A stretch of DNA of 29,812 nucleotides, from NCBI GenBank assembly GCA_034679905.1, contig JAXDAH010000006.1, forward strand, positions 1 to 29,812. The letters are read 5' to 3'. The DNA is from JASEFH01 sp034679905 (lineage in GTDB: Archaea > Halobacteriota > Methanomicrobia > Methanomicrobiales > JACTUA01). The translations under genes were made by a program, and so were the position numbers. This document shows positions 13,252 to 21,158 of the stretch, piece by piece (the stretch's first letter is position 1; each line of letters opens with the position of its first letter). The notes below the pieces were generated by a model. That model searched no databases and had not been told where the DNA came from. It worked only from the letters and a program-made list of their open reading frames with translations.

Positions 13252-14394
13252 TTAAACTCCGGTCAGCAGCTTCTCCCAGATATCCCTTGCCATGCTCTCC
13301 GGGATCTGCACATCGTCACAGGTTACCGGCTCTCCGGGTCGCAGGTGCCGGGTCATCACGGCATCATGGAGAAGACCTATCGGGATATGCTCGGGGCATT
13401 CCCGTATCCGGACCGTGCTTCCCCGCACCTGGAAACTGCCCATCCCATGAGGGATGGCATCCCCGGGGTAGAGGTCAACCTTTGCGATCGCAGCCACGCT
13501 GATCGTAGGTCGAAGACCATTGTTCAACAGAATCCCTTCTCCATTCCGCACTCGCCGCAGGGTCTTCCCTATCTCGAGATTGCAGAGGTGGAAGGGGCGC
13601 AGGAGCGTGTATACCGGGCCTTCTCCCATCTTGTAGTACCGCAGGATGTCCCTGAACCGCTCGTCATGCTCCGCAGCGATGAAGACGCCCGCCGGTGATT
13701 TCGGCGAGAGTATATAATCGCTGATGGGGTGTCCAAGCCGCTTCGCCTCCTGTGCGAGGAACTGCGCACCGCTTGAGACGTCGTCTGCAGGGATTCCGGA
13801 GAGGCCGGGTCTGGTTATTCCGGCCTCCAGCCCGTTTGCCACCAGTGCCTGCTCGATCTGCACTTTGGTTCCATCCGTGAAGGATACCACCTTGTCCAGG
13901 GCGATGCCCTGCTTCTCCGCCCAGAACCGCATCTCGTCCGGTGCAGGGGTATGGTTGAGGTAGCCCTTGATGTTCCCATAGACCAGAGGCGTGAATCCCA
14001 TCCGGATCGCCTCCTCCCGAAGGGCCGCCAGGCAGCCCGGCTGATCTCCCTCCGCCTCGGTGAAGAGACCGCGGCTGGCGAAGTACGAGCCGGTGGTGAT
14101 CTGGAGTTCTGCATCCATGGTGACCACCGGTAGGGATGCCCGCATAACCGCATCCACCACCTCCGTTGCATAGATGGGATCTCCCGTACACTCAACGACG
14201 ATGTCCGAGCAATCGATCAGGTGCTCCACGGAGTTGGTCAGCAGGTCCGCTCCGGGGAAGTCCGTTCTCTTCCGCGTATCCGAGCGTGTCAGTACCGCGG
14301 AGACCGCCAGGTCTCTCTCCCTGCCCAGTGCCATGATCAGCCCCCGGGCAATGAACCCGGTTCCCACGATACCGATGCGACTGCAACCCTCCAT
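13252..14394 (-). CDS. NAD(P)-dependent homoserine-dehydrogenase-like protein with C-terminal SAF domain
   Basis: This 380-residue protein has an N-terminal Rossmann fold with IGIVGTGFIARGL (7-19), a dehydrogenase-like middle (DIVVECTGDPIYATEVV at 64-80 and LVYGNIKGYLNH at 137-148), and a C-terminal SAF domain (about 298-365: GDAIPHGMGSFQVRG, then IPIGLLHDAVMTRHLRPGEPVT). This order matches COG4091, predicted homoserine dehydrogenases with a SAF domain. SAF domains also occur in sialic-acid synthases and FlgA and tend to bind carbohydrate-like ligands. Substrate and reaction are unknown. The ATG at 14394 is fixed by an in-frame stop just upstream; the nearest GGAGGTGG is about 22 bases away, so initiation may be weak. 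It is the first gene of a two-gene operon with the GT2 and divergent from rmlA, pointing to sugar rather than amino-acid metabolism. Confidence 0.8.
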   Translation of the reverse strand: MEGCSRIGIVGTGFIARGLIMALGRERDLAVSAVLTRSDTRKRTDFPGADLLTNSVEHLIDCSDIVVECTGDPIYATEVVDAVMRASLPVVTMDAELQITTGSYFASRGLFTEAEGDQPGCLAALREEAIRMGFTPLVYGNIKGYLNHTPAPDEMRFWAEKQGIALDKVVSFTDGTKVQIEQALVANGLEAGITRPGLSGIPADDVSSGAQFLAQEAKRLGHPISDYILSPKSPAGVFIAAEHDERFRDILRYYKMGEGPVYTLLRPFHLCNLEIGKTLRRVRNGEGILLNNGLRPTISVAAIAKVDLYPGDAIPHGMGSFQVRGSTVRIRECPEHIPIGLLHDAVMTRHLRPGEPVTCDDVQIPESMARDIWEKLLTGV

Positions 14395-14583
14395 ACCGAA
14401 TCAACTAGCAACATCCACCTCCATACAATAAAAATTTTCTTATTTTACAAGATGGCTAAATTATTGTCAATATAATATTTCGGATTAATAAAATAACAAT
14501 TGAGGGATTATAACACAATTTATTGGAGAACATATGGAAATCATTAATTACTAAGGAGCAGCATCTCTGATCCTGATGTTTCT
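14395..14583. promoter_or_regulatory. AT-rich divergent promoter region of the glycan locus
   Basis: These 189 bases are strikingly A/T-rich compared with both flanks and separate the minus-strand oxidoreductase/GT2 operon from the plus-strand rml operon. Several TATA-like words are present, such as AATATAATATTT near 14469-14480 and ATTAATTA near 14543-14550 (plus), and TTTTTATTG on the minus strand near 14435-14427, so the active boxes cannot be chosen by eye. TGATC a few bases before the rmlA ATG matches the 3' part of the GGAGGTGATC consensus. Confidence 0.5.
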
Positions 14584-15681
14584 ATGAAGGGACTGATCCT
14601 ATCGGGGGGCCATGGCGTTCGCTTGCGGCCCCTGACATATTCGCAGCAGAAACAGCTCATCCCCGTGGCCAATAAACCCATTCTCTTCTATTGCATCGAG
14701 GATATGATCAACGCCGGAATCCAGCAGATCGGGATCATTGTCGGTCCCAACAGAGAGCAGGTGACAGAAGAGGTCAACTCCGTAGTATGGGATGCCGATA
14801 TTACGTTTATTCACCAGGAATACCCCGGCGGGCTGGCGCACGCCGTCAAGATCTCGCAGGACTTCCTCGGCGACGACAGGTTCATCATGTACCTGGGGGA
14901 CAACATCCTCCTGGGCGGCATCAATGCGTTCGTGTCCGAGTTTACCTCGTCCTCCGATGCCGCAAGCATCCTGCTCACCCCGGTGAGCAATCCGCAGCAG
15001 TTCGGGGTGGCCCTGGTGGACTGGCACAAGAAGGTGATCCTCGAGCTGCACGAGAAGCCTAAAAAACCCCGATCCAACACGGCAGTCGTGGGAATATACG
15101 GGTTCACGTCGAAGATTCACGAAGCGATTCAGCACATATCGCCATCCTGGCGGAACGAGCTGGAGATCACGGATGCCATCCACTGGCTGATAAAGCACGG
15201 GTATCCCGTCCGCTGCGGGATGGTGGAGGGCTGGTGGAAGGATACGGGTAAACCGGAGGACCTCCTCGATGCCAACCGCCGGATCCTGGATGCCATGGTC
15301 ATCCGGAACGGGCAATCCCTGGAGAACGGGGGAAAGATAGAGAACCAGGGATCTATCAGCCGGTCGCTGCTGATGGGCAGGATAAAAATCGGGAAGAACT
15401 CTATCGTCGAGGAGAATTCGGTCATCAAGGGACCGGTGATCATCGGGAACAACTGTGTCATCTCCAACGCCTACCTGGGGCCGTACACCGCCATCGGCGA
15501 TGGCGCCAAGGTCTACCATACAGAGATCGAGGACTCCATTGTCATGGCCGGATCCGTGCTGACGAACGCGGACAAGATCGTGGAGAGCCTGATCGGGAAG
15601 GATGTCCGCATCGAGAAGAGTTCCAAGCGTCCGGGGGGCAGAAGGCTCATCGTCGGCGACAACTCGAGCGTGACGCTATGA
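14584..15681 (+). CDS. rmlA: Glucose-1-phosphate thymidylyltransferase, long form
   Basis: This 365-residue enzyme joins dTTP and glucose-1-phosphate to give dTDP-glucose, the first step to rhamnose and other dTDP-deoxysugars. The nucleotidyltransferase domain has GGHGVRLRPLT (8-18), KQLIPVANKPI (23-33), the metal-binding YLGDN (104-108) and WWKDTGKPEDLLDANR. The last 110 residues carry left-handed beta-helix hexapeptides (NSIVEENSVIKGPVIIG and following), giving the long archaeal form instead of the 290-residue enteric one. The long form may have a different oligomer or an extra acetyltransferase-like fold without activity. It is the first gene of rmlA-rmlC-rmlB, and its stop overlaps the next ATG by four bases. 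Confidence 0.95.
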   Translation: MKGLILSGGHGVRLRPLTYSQQKQLIPVANKPILFYCIEDMINAGIQQIGIIVGPNREQVTEEVNSVVWDADITFIHQEYPGGLAHAVKISQDFLGDDRFIMYLGDNILLGGINAFVSEFTSSSDAASILLTPVSNPQQFGVALVDWHKKVILELHEKPKKPRSNTAVVGIYGFTSKIHEAIQHISPSWRNELEITDAIHWLIKHGYPVRCGMVEGWWKDTGKPEDLLDANRRILDAMVIRNGQSLENGGKIENQGSISRSLLMGRIKIGKNSIVEENSVIKGPVIIGNNCVISNAYLGPYTAIGDGAKVYHTEIEDSIVMAGSVLTNADKIVESLIGKDVRIEKSSKRPGGRRLIVGDNSSVTL

Positions 15682-16145
15682 TACGGGATGTATTCACGAA
15701 ACGACTGCGGGTTCTTGCGGATGAGAGGGGCTATCTGATGGAGATCCTCCGCTCCGACGACGAGGTGTTCCAGAAGTTCGGACAGGTCTACATCACGACC
15801 AACTACCCCGGCGTGGTGAAGGCCTGGCACTACCACCGTGTGCAGACCGACAACGTCTGCTGCCTGAAAGGTATGATCAAGGTGGCCCTCTTCGATGCCC
15901 GGGAGAGTTCGGAGACCAGAGGCGAGATCGACGAGTTCTTCATCGGCGAGCAGAACCCGATGCTCGTCGTCATTCCCCCGGGCGTATACCACGGCTGGAA
16001 ATGCATCTCCGAAGGGGCATCGATCGTGCTGAATGCCCCCACCGAACGCTACAACTACAGCGAACCGGACGAGTACCGTCTGCCCCCCGATACCCGCGAT
16101 ATACCCTACGACTGGATCCTGGCGCCGGGGAAGAGGCACGGGTGA
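15678..16145 (+). CDS. rmlC: dTDP-4-dehydrorhamnose 3,5-epimerase family protein
   Basis: This 155-residue cupin is shorter than the usual 180-residue RmlC. It keeps DERGYLMEILRSDD (15-28), VVKAWHYHRVQTD (46-58) where RmlC has the catalytic histidine (here His51), PPGVYHGW (100-107) and ERYNYSEPDEYR (123-134). In classic RmlC the His motif reads RGLHyQ; the KAWHYH variant marks a divergent archaeal-type subgroup, so a 3-epimerase or related isomerase rather than a 3,5-epimerase is possible. The ATG at 15678 overlaps the rmlA stop, so it is translationally coupled. It is followed by rmlB. Confidence 0.85.
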   Translation: MIRDVFTKRLRVLADERGYLMEILRSDDEVFQKFGQVYITTNYPGVVKAWHYHRVQTDNVCCLKGMIKVALFDARESSETRGEIDEFFIGEQNPMLVVIPPGVYHGWKCISEGASIVLNAPTERYNYSEPDEYRLPPDTRDIPYDWILAPGKRHG

Positions 16146-16154
16146 GGAAGGCGC

Positions 16155-17099
16155 ATGCGAATCCTGGTTACTGGCGGTGCCGGGTTCATTGGCTCCAACT
16201 TCGTTACGATGATGGTGGAGCGGTATCCGGAGGACGATGTCGTCGTCCTGGACAAGTTGACGTACGCCGGAAGGCTCGAGAATCTCGCGCATATCCGTGA
16301 CCGGATCACCTTCGTCCATGGCGATATCTGCGATCCGGGAGATATCGGGAGAGCGGGCGATTGCGACTGCATCATCAACTTCGCAGCCGAGACCCATGTC
16401 GACCGGTCCATCCAGGATGCCGGGCTCTTTGTAAAAACGGATGTCCTGGGCACGCACATGCTGCTGGAGTACGCGCTCCGGCACGGGGTCGAGCGCTATG
16501 TCCAGATCAGCACGGACGAGGTCTACGGAAGCATACGGGAGGGGTCCTTTCGAGAGGGAGATCCGCTCAATCCCTCGTCGCCCTACTCCGCGAGCAAGGC
16601 GGGCGCGGAGATGCTGGTCCAGGCGTACCATACCACGTACGGACTTCCGGTGGTGACCACCCGCAGCTCGAATAACTTCGGTCCCTTCCAGTTTCCCGAG
16701 AAGCTGATCCCGGTGCTGATCCTGAATGCGGTTCGGGATGCTCCCCTTCCCATATACGGCGATGGAAAGAACGTGCGGGACTGGATCTACGTCCTGGACA
16801 ACTGCGAAGCGATCGACCTGGCCATGAGAAAGGGCAAGAGCGGGGAGATCTACAATGTCGGTGCCGGAAACGAATGGCCGAATATCGATATCGCACGCTA
16901 CATCCTGCAGTACCTGGACAAACCCGAGAGCCTGATCCGCTTCGTAGGCGACAGGAAGGGGCATGACTTCCGGTATTCGGTGATCACCGAAAAGATACGG
17001 GCCCTGGGGTGGCGGCCGGCACATACCTTCGAGGAGGGTATGCAGAAGACGATCGAGTGGTATCGGCGGAGCCCGTGGTGGTGGAAGCCTCTCCTCTAG
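16155..17099 (+). CDS. rmlB: dTDP-glucose 4,6-dehydratase
   Basis: This 314-residue short-chain dehydrogenase family enzyme converts dTDP-glucose to dTDP-4-keto-6-deoxyglucose. It has the NAD-binding GGAGFIG (7-13), the catalytic STDEVYG (119-125, with the Asp-Glu pair at 121-122), YSASK (Tyr144, Lys148), NNFGPFQFPEKLIP and DWIYVLDN. The ATG at 16155 follows rmlC after nine bases with GAGGAAGG upstream. All catalytic residues are present. A plus-strand frame continuing across its end to 17341 is in another phase and looks spurious. Confidence 0.97.
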   Translation: MRILVTGGAGFIGSNFVTMMVERYPEDDVVVLDKLTYAGRLENLAHIRDRITFVHGDICDPGDIGRAGDCDCIINFAAETHVDRSIQDAGLFVKTDVLGTHMLLEYALRHGVERYVQISTDEVYGSIREGSFREGDPLNPSSPYSASKAGAEMLVQAYHTTYGLPVVTTRSSNNFGPFQFPEKLIPVLILNAVRDAPLPIYGDGKNVRDWIYVLDNCEAIDLAMRKGKSGEIYNVGAGNEWPNIDIARYILQYLDKPESLIRFVGDRKGHDFRYSVITEKIRALGWRPAHTFEEGMQKTIEWYRRSPWWWKPLL

Positions 17100-17331
17100 A
17101 GATGATGGTGACTGGAGGCTTCCCCGAGGGTTTTAACCCGTGGGTGCAAGGCAGAAGACGTCTCTGCAACGACCTGCACGGGTCCGTTGCGGAGATGGTA
17201 TGGCAAGATTGGCCGAGGATGGGATTATGGACGGAAGTCCCGAAGGCCGCGCCGGATCTCATCCACACCTGGAGATCCCCTTTGATGCCGCGGCTCGACG
17301 CATACGCTGACGGATACGAGAGGTCGCGAGC

Positions 17332-18480
17332 ATGCACGTAACCGAGATCACGCAGGGGGCTGATTTCTCCGCGTTGGAGGACTCCTGGAACACCCTTCTC
17401 TCCAGGAGCGCCGATGACAATATCTTTCTCTCCTTCGAATGGCTCTCTACCTGGTGGCAGCACTTCCATTCCCGCTATACGCTGAAACTGATCGTGCTCG
17501 AGGACGATGGCAGGATCGAAGGCATAGTGCCGTTGATGGCACGCAGGTATGTCCTCTCTCCGCTGCATCGTCATGTTCTCGAAAGCCTGGGAGCACCGGA
17601 GTCGGACTACTGGTCTTTCATCTTCGATACAGAGCGGTGCGGGGAGTTGTTCTCCGCTCTGGTCGCGCATATGAAGGAGGAGAGGTATACCTTCGGGATG
17701 GTGCAGATACCCGACCGCTCGAATACGTACTCGCTCATCGCCCAATCGGATCCGGTCGCAGAGACCCACGCGGTTCGCATGACCCCCTGTCCGTTTATAC
17801 CCCTATCCACGGACTGGGACGCCTTCGATGCAGGGCTCGGAAAGGCGTTAAAGCGCGGACTGATCCGAAAAGAGAAGCGAATCCGCGCCGATCGCGGCGC
17901 CCTCGAATACCGGCTATGCAGAGAGCCGCGCGAGACTGCGGCGAGGATGGGGGACTTCTGGAGACTCCACGACAAACTCATGCGGTTCCGGCGGTTCGAG
18001 CCCTGGGACAACGCGCGGAAGAGCTTCTACTCCGACGTGGCGGGGAAGTTTGCAGAGAAGGGGTGGCTTGACCTCTCCTTCCTCTTGGTTGAGGGCGAGG
18101 CGATATCGGCGAGTCTTGGTTTTTCATACGGGAATAGACATTACAGCTACCAGGGGGCCTGGGATCCGGAGTATGCCCGCTATTCCCCGGGGAACCTGCA
18201 TATCTACTACGACATCCGCCGAGCATTCGAAGAGAAAAAGAGCGAATTCGATTTCCTGACCGGGGGCGAGCCATACAAATACCAGTGGACCGCAGAGTTC
18301 CGGACCAATTATCGGGTATACCTTCACCCGCCCGGATATCTGCACCGCGGTATGGTTCGATTGCTGGATAAGACCGAGATCTTGCGTTCCATGCGGATGC
18401 GGCCACTCCGAGAGAACTACCATGTCTACCAGTATGTGAAGAGACAACAGCGTCTGCGGCGAGACAGAATACACGATTGA
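17332..18480 (+). CDS. CelD/FemAB-like GNAT acyltransferase
   Basis: This 382-residue protein fits the acetyltransferase family found in cellulose and exopolysaccharide clusters (CelD/BcsL, PF13480). The opening NIFLSFEWLSTWWQHF, the middle ALKRGLIRKEKRIRADRG and the GNAT-like region (about 240-320, with ASLGFSYGNRHYSYQGAWDPEYARYSPGN split by structure, then DFLTGGEPYKYQW) are characteristic. Members acylate sugars or act as FemAB-type aminoacyl transferases; the substrate here is unknown. GAGGT at 17320-17324 supports the ATG at 17332. It is 232 bases after rmlB and 51 before a glycosyltransferase, so it probably belongs to the same glycan pathway, perhaps from its own promoter. No signal peptide or membrane helix is seen. 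Confidence 0.82.
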   Translation: MHVTEITQGADFSALEDSWNTLLSRSADDNIFLSFEWLSTWWQHFHSRYTLKLIVLEDDGRIEGIVPLMARRYVLSPLHRHVLESLGAPESDYWSFIFDTERCGELFSALVAHMKEERYTFGMVQIPDRSNTYSLIAQSDPVAETHAVRMTPCPFIPLSTDWDAFDAGLGKALKRGLIRKEKRIRADRGALEYRLCREPRETAARMGDFWRLHDKLMRFRRFEPWDNARKSFYSDVAGKFAEKGWLDLSFLLVEGEAISASLGFSYGNRHYSYQGAWDPEYARYSPGNLHIYYDIRRAFEEKKSEFDFLTGGEPYKYQWTAEFRTNYRVYLHPPGYLHRGMVRLLDKTEILRSMRMRPLRENYHVYQYVKRQQRLRRDRIHD

Positions 18481-18531
18481 GAAAAGATCGGAGGAGCACT
18501 GCATCGGGGAGTGCCAGGGGGATACGAGAGC

Positions 18532-19659
18532 ATGAAAGTTGTACATGTGCTGGACAACCGATCCGGGGGACTCCTGCATTATACGTCGCAGCTCGTCAAC
18601 GCCCTCTCCCGTCGCTGCGAGGTCTGCCTGATCGCTCCGATCGGTATCGATCGACAGCACTTCAAGCCCGATATCCGCATCGTCGAGCTGCATATCGGGA
18701 GCACCCAACGGGAGTGCATCGCGGACACGGTACTGTTTCCTCGATTTCTTCGGTATCTCCATGCCATCCGCAGAGAACGACCGGACATCGTGCACATACA
18801 GGAGCATCCCGTCTGGCTGGGTCTCACGGCCCCCATCCTCTCGCGTATGTATCCCGTCGTGACGACCGTGCACGACGTATATCCCCACCTCGGGGAGAGG
18901 GCCTGGGACCAGCACCTGGGGAGACTTCTCTTCTCCGGCCATACGGATGCCGTCTTCGTCCATGGCGAGTGGGCGAAGAAGGCCCTCTCGGAGAACGAAG
19001 ACTACCATTTCGGCGATACGGTGCACTCGATACCCATGGGACACTTCGGGCTATTTCGGGCCTGCACGCGGGCAGCTGCACGGGAAGAGCCAGGCACCGT
19101 GCTCTTCTTCGGAAGGATCGAAGAGTACAAGGGAATTCCCTATCTCCTCGAGGCCATGCACCTTCTCGAGAGCCGGCTCTGCGATGCCCGACTGATCCTT
19201 GCCGGAGATGGCGATCTCCGGCCATACCAAGATCTCCTTGAGCGCGCCTCCAATATCGAGATCCAGAACCGCTTCATACCGGACGAAGAGGTCGCAGCGC
19301 TCTTCCAGAGAGCGAAGGTGGTGGTGCTCCCCTACGTCGAATGCACGCAGACGGGAGTTGTACCTATCGCCTATGCTTTTAAAAAGCCCGTGGTGGTCAC
19401 CCGCACAGGCTCCATCCCCGAACTCGTTGAGGAGGGGAGGACAGGGCTGATCGTCCCGTCCCGCGACAGTCGGGCGCTTGCAGATGCGATCGAGCGGCTG
19501 CTCCGGGACGAGTCTGCCCGTCTGGCAATGGGCGAGGAGGGCTACACCCGGCTGACGGGGGATATGTCCTGGGATCGGATAGCCGAGATGACTCTGGACG
19601 TCTACAGGAAGGTCCTCCGGATCCGGCGGTCGGGGGATCGCCCCGCCTGTATCGGATGA
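18532..19659 (+). CDS. Family 4 glycosyltransferase, paralogue A
   Basis: This 375-residue GT-B enzyme has an acceptor-binding N-half (VVHVLDNRSGGLLHYTSQLV at the start) and a donor-binding C-half with VLFFGRIEEYKGIPYLLEA (190-208) and the region VVVLPYVECTQTGVVPIAYAF. In the usual GT4 E-x7-E motif the second Glu is absent here, as in the subgroup with TQTGVxPxAYAF. The frame is open to a GTG at 18511, but the ATG at 18532 is preferred because the paralogue at 23229 starts at the same residue (MNVVHVLDN). It follows the CelD-like gene by 51 bases. The two paralogues agree at more than half of their positions by eye. The sugar transferred is unknown. Confidence 0.9.
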   Translation: MKVVHVLDNRSGGLLHYTSQLVNALSRRCEVCLIAPIGIDRQHFKPDIRIVELHIGSTQRECIADTVLFPRFLRYLHAIRRERPDIVHIQEHPVWLGLTAPILSRMYPVVTTVHDVYPHLGERAWDQHLGRLLFSGHTDAVFVHGEWAKKALSENEDYHFGDTVHSIPMGHFGLFRACTRAAAREEPGTVLFFGRIEEYKGIPYLLEAMHLLESRLCDARLILAGDGDLRPYQDLLERASNIEIQNRFIPDEEVAALFQRAKVVVLPYVECTQTGVVPIAYAFKKPVVVTRTGSIPELVEEGRTGLIVPSRDSRALADAIERLLRDESARLAMGEEGYTRLTGDMSWDRIAEMTLDVYRKVLRIRRSGDRPACIG

Positions 19660-19964
19660 GTCCCGAAGCGCTGTCGCCTCTCCCGGTGTCGCGTGTATCG
19701 ACGGAGCGACGGCTCCCGCAGGGGTACGTGCCCGGCCGCACTCGCACGGCCGCATCCGGCAGATGAAGCCTCTTCCGCGAACGGAACCGACTTCGTCCAG
19801 ACTCCGCCGTTCCCGCAGAGATCCTGCCCCTCCGCATCCGCAGGAATGCGGTCCAGCCCGCCCGAGACGGGCGGGCGGAACGCCTCGATCGGGGAAGTCT
19901 CCTGCCGTCCCGGCGTCGGGGAAGTGAGCCGCGTTTCCAGCCGGGAAGTACCAGGCGGGATCCG
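19660..19964. terminator. Gap with two tandem hairpins between convergent glycosyltransferases
   Basis: No gene is seen. CCGCAT/ATGCGG (19832-19851, eight-base loop) is followed four bases later by GCCCGCCCG-AGA-CGGGCGGGC (19856-19876), a perfect nine-pair stem with a three-base loop. A further GATCCG-CTAT-CGGATC sits at 19959-19974 over the stop of the minus-strand gene. Placed between two convergent stops, these could end or protect both transcripts. None is followed by a T-run. Confidence 0.4.
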
Positions 19965-21158
19965 CTATCGGATCGCAGCCGCTTTCCGGGCAGCGATTCC
20001 CCCTTCTACTTCCGTACCTTTCAGGCGGAGGTAGATCTCCTCGTACTCTCTTGCGACGGCGTCCCAGGTGTAGTGAGTATCGACCAGAGTCTTGCCATAC
20101 TCCTTGAGCCTGCGGATGCGGGGTCCATCCTCGAGCCCTTTGAGTATCGCATCCGCAAGCGCCCTCTCGTCCCGGGGTGGGACGAGTATCGCAGACTCGG
20201 AGAAGTTGTCCTGGAGACAGGGGATACTGGTCGTGACGACCGGAAGACCAAAATGCATCGCCTCGAGGATTACGGTTGGCATCCCTTCGGATATGGACGG
20301 GAGGACGCAGAGGCGTGAACAGCGATAGGCATGGATGAGATCCCGAAACGCCACCCTTCCCAGAAACCGCACTCTTCCGTCGGCCAGATGCATCTCTTCT
20401 GTAATTTCCATGGCTCTCTTCAGATAATCCCCTTCTCCGATCAGGACGAACGTGATAGCGGACGTCCCCGCGTTCTGATCCACCAGCTGAATAGCCCTGA
20501 GAAGGACATCCACCCCTTTCCGGGTGGATATCTGGCCTACGAAAAGGACGAGGGTTCTCCCCCTCAGGTCGAAGGCATCCAGGAAACCGGAGGGATCGTC
20601 CTCTTCGTAAAGCCTGAACTCCTCGGGATCTATCGCATTCGGGATGAAAGAGATCTTGTCGTTCCGGGCGCCCTTCGACATGAAATACTGAGCATCCGAA
20701 GGCGAGAGGACCACGATATGGTCCACCTGTCCGAGGATGACCTTCTCGATGGACGACTGGTAGATTTTAACGATGCCATCGCTGAAGGGGGAGCCAAAGA
20801 GCAACTGCCCGTGGTGTGTCAGGATCGTGGGGATGTTATATCTCCTCCGCTTCAGCAGCGCACTGATATTGGCGAAACTGTAGATGATGTGCGAGTGTAT
20901 GATGTCGAAATCTTCAAAATACCCATCGTTGTGAATGAAACCGGGAGCAATCGGATTGTTCAGCGGTTCGGCCAGGGAATGGCACCTTCGGACGATGATG
21001 CCGTCCACCGCTTCCAGCGGTTTGCTCCTCGGGATATTGGACGTGAGCACTTCCACCTCGTGCCCATGTTTAACTAAAAATTTGCTCAGATTATAAACGA
21101 ATCGTTCCAGGCCGCCAAAATGAGGTGGGAAATAGGGAGTTATCTGTAGTATTTTCAT
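19965..21158 (-). CDS. Family 4 glycosyltransferase (minus strand)
   Basis: This 397-residue GT-B fold enzyme begins MKILQITPYFPPHFGGLERF, the classic GT4 opening with the glycine-rich loop. The donor domain has FVGQISTRKGVDVLLRA (206-222, basic residues 213-214 for phosphate contacts) and SEGMPTVILEAMHFGLPVV (290-308) with the intact E-x7-E pair Glu291 and Glu299. The ATG at 21158 is preceded by GAGGAAGGGCA. It is a single gene in opposite orientation to its neighbours, facing paralogue A end-to-end, and has about 970 bases of non-coding DNA upstream. Similarity is to the broad PimA/WcaL-like group, so donor and acceptor cannot be named. Confidence 0.92.
   Translation of the reverse strand: MKILQITPYFPPHFGGLERFVYNLSKFLVKHGHEVEVLTSNIPRSKPLEAVDGIIVRRCHSLAEPLNNPIAPGFIHNDGYFEDFDIIHSHIIYSFANISALLKRRRYNIPTILTHHGQLLFGSPFSDGIVKIYQSSIEKVILGQVDHIVVLSPSDAQYFMSKGARNDKISFIPNAIDPEEFRLYEEDDPSGFLDAFDLRGRTLVLFVGQISTRKGVDVLLRAIQLVDQNAGTSAITFVLIGEGDYLKRAMEITEEMHLADGRVRFLGRVAFRDLIHAYRCSRLCVLPSISEGMPTVILEAMHFGLPVVTTSIPCLQDNFSESAILVPPRDERALADAILKGLEDGPRIRRLKEYGKTLVDTHYTWDAVAREYEEIYLRLKGTEVEGGIAARKAAAIR

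Noticed and set aside
15513..17024. Minus-strand open frame (503 codons) opposite rmlC and rmlB
   Set aside because: Antisense shadow of the rml genes; no homology-like blocks.
17009..17341. Plus-strand frame of 110 codons across the end of rmlB and the following gap
   Set aside because: Overlaps rmlB in another frame, has no Shine-Dalgarno and no recognisable motif.
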